A stretch of 58,410 nucleotides of DNA from contig JAGVYH010000072.1 in the NCBI GenBank assembly GCA_018303325.1, positions 1 through 58,410 on the forward strand, given 5' to 3'. Below are positions 57,010 to 58,410 of the stretch, one piece after another; position 1 is the stretch's first letter, and each line of letters begins with the position of its first letter. Source of the DNA: Candidatus Woesearchaeota archaeon (GTDB lineage Archaea > Nanobdellota > Nanobdellia > Woesearchaeales > DSVV01). The position numbers were made by a program, and so were the translations under genes. The notes beneath the pieces were generated by a model, which saw only the letters and a list, made by a program, of their open reading frames with translations, was not told where the DNA came from and ran no database searches.

Positions 57010-57071
57010 TCATCTTCCCTCCAAAGTTTATAGCTGTCGCTATTTTGAATTCTTAACACCATTTCACAGAA

Positions 57072-58178
57072 TCACTTTTTTTCCATTTTCAATGGTGATT
57101 TATTCAATGCAGTATAACAACACTGTAAACCACCACCGCCTAAACTAATTCCTTGCATCTCTACTTCAAGCACGTTTAGTCCAATCTCATGTTTGAGATA
57201 ATTATTTGTCCAAGGATTATTTTTTGAAGCAATCATCCTTCCTTTTCCTGTTGATATACAATTCATAGATAAATTAGATAATGCTTCATTGTATAACCAC
57301 GTATAATTTTCTAAGATTTGATGAACATTTCTTTCTCCAAAAAATGTTTTAAACAGTTCATAAACAAATTCCTGTTTATCTTCCTTTAACATAACAGGAA
57401 CATAAATAACACCCCTCTCACCATCTAAGTTTTGATAATATAATATTGCTACATTTCCATGATATGCTCCTGTCTTTTCATTATCAGACAAAGGTACTTC
57501 TATAACAAAATTTCCTGAAAACTCAGCATATTCTTCTAATGCCATTGGATGTGTTCTTCTCCCCGAGCAATTAATTATCATATGATAAAACCTATTCTTT
57601 GATTGTTTTCCATTTTCAATTACAGGCAGGCTCATAGGCAATTGGTCTCCTTTTCCTTCCATTGTGTGTTTGGTAGCATGTCCTACAATAAGACCTTCAA
57701 TAGGTTTAGCTGGATTATTAGTGAGGTAATATTCAACTAAACTTGGTTCAGGTAATCTAACTAAATTTTTCATCTTTCCAAAATAAATCATTGGTTTGCC
57801 GTCAGAATTAAAACCAGCAGCCATTGCATTATTGATAAATATCCAACTTATCATGCCAGTGACATCTGCAGGCATATAATAAAAGTTATCAAAACCAGAA
57901 TTTGCAAATTGTTCTCTTAATTGTTCTAATTCTAATCTAACTCGCTCTCTGATATCTTTCTTTGTAGTGAATTTTCTTATCTCCTCAGGGCTTGTATTCC
58001 ATTGATTGTCTGGTTCTTTTTTTAAATCTGAATCAAATGTGTCTGCTGCACCGGTTATAATATTAATCTGGCTATAATCATCAGATTCTGCAAAATAAGG
58101 TGGTGTTTTACTAATAGGAACTACACTTTCTGTCAATATTTTTTCTAAATCCTTTATAGTTCTTATTACTTTATCCAT
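57072..58178 (-). CDS. Amidinotransferase/arginine dihydrolase-like (guanidino-group modifying) protein
   Basis: FDNFYYMPADVTGMISWIFINNAMA; NCSGRRTHPMALEEYAEFSG; C-terminal GGGGLQCCYTALNK catalytic-Cys region. Confidence 0.65.
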   Translation of the reverse strand: MDKVIRTIKDLEKILTESVVPISKTPPYFAESDDYSQINIITGAADTFDSDLKKEPDNQWNTSPEEIRKFTTKKDIRERVRLELEQLREQFANSGFDNFYYMPADVTGMISWIFINNAMAAGFNSDGKPMIYFGKMKNLVRLPEPSLVEYYLTNNPAKPIEGLIVGHATKHTMEGKGDQLPMSLPVIENGKQSKNRFYHMIINCSGRRTHPMALEEYAEFSGNFVIEVPLSDNEKTGAYHGNVAILYYQNLDGERGVIYVPVMLKEDKQEFVYELFKTFFGERNVHQILENYTWLYNEALSNLSMNCISTGKGRMIASKNNPWTNNYLKHEIGLNVLEVEMQGISLGGGGLQCCYTALNKSPLKMEKK

Positions 58179-58194
58179 TTTCCCACCTTAATAA

Positions 58195-58410
58195 TTAATC
58201 ATTTATTGCTAAAAACCCTTCTTCCTTCACGTCTTCAATCAAGTGAAAAACATGCTTGTTTTCTATTGCAAATTTCTCATCTATTTCTTCATTGAATTCT
58301 TTGTACTCTTGGTAATCTTTAAACAAACATTCAACCATGAAATCATTGTTTGAGTTGACCCTGTAAATGCTGTTTATTCTTTTTTCATTGACTAAATAAT
58401 CATGCAATTT
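58195..58410 (-). CDS. Lrp/AsnC-type ligand-binding (RAM-like) domain, truncated by window edge
   Basis: INSIYRVNSNNDFMVECLFKDYQEYKEFNEEI...HLIEDVKEEGFLAIND; ORF likely continues past window. Confidence 0.5.
   Translation of the reverse strand, partial: KLHDYLVNEKRINSIYRVNSNNDFMVECLFKDYQEYKEFNEEIDEKFAIENKHVFHLIEDVKEEGFLAIND

Overview
Archaeal chromosomal segment, most likely from a DPANN-type genome (AT-rich; TFB, TFE-alpha, Alba, S17e, archaeal-type ProRS and AMP phosphorylase; many short leaderless genes). Housekeeping content includes proS, rlmH, alba, rps17e, a bacterial-type grpE-dnaK-dnaJ set, DHH, HIT and PCMT proteins, tfe, tfb, AMP phosphorylase, prs, a type IA topoisomerase and argS. 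Accessory content includes (i) a 4317-aa surface protein with beta-helix, about 11 Ig/cadherin-like repeats, an embedded alpha/beta hydrolase, a TM helix and 9 intracellular 'KGW' repeats, preceded by an overlapping two-HTH gene; (ii) an arginine-centred operon at the right edge (two guanidino-group enzymes, LOR/SDH-type protein, two threonine-synthase-like PLP enzymes, ArgRS); (iii) a MNT/HEPN-like pair bracketed by 23-bp iterons. Signals outside the ORF track: a tRNA-Arg(UCG) that appears to carry two introns (one in the T-loop), an intron-containing tRNA-Ser(UGA) preceded by two tandem 5'-fragments of itself, a tRNA-Ala(GGC), a TA-flanked palindromic mobile element that has disrupted a methyltransferase (MGMT-like) gene and an ATPase remnant, and several other hairpin repeat families with compensatory stem changes. 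All calls were made by reading the sequence; no database search or folding program was run.
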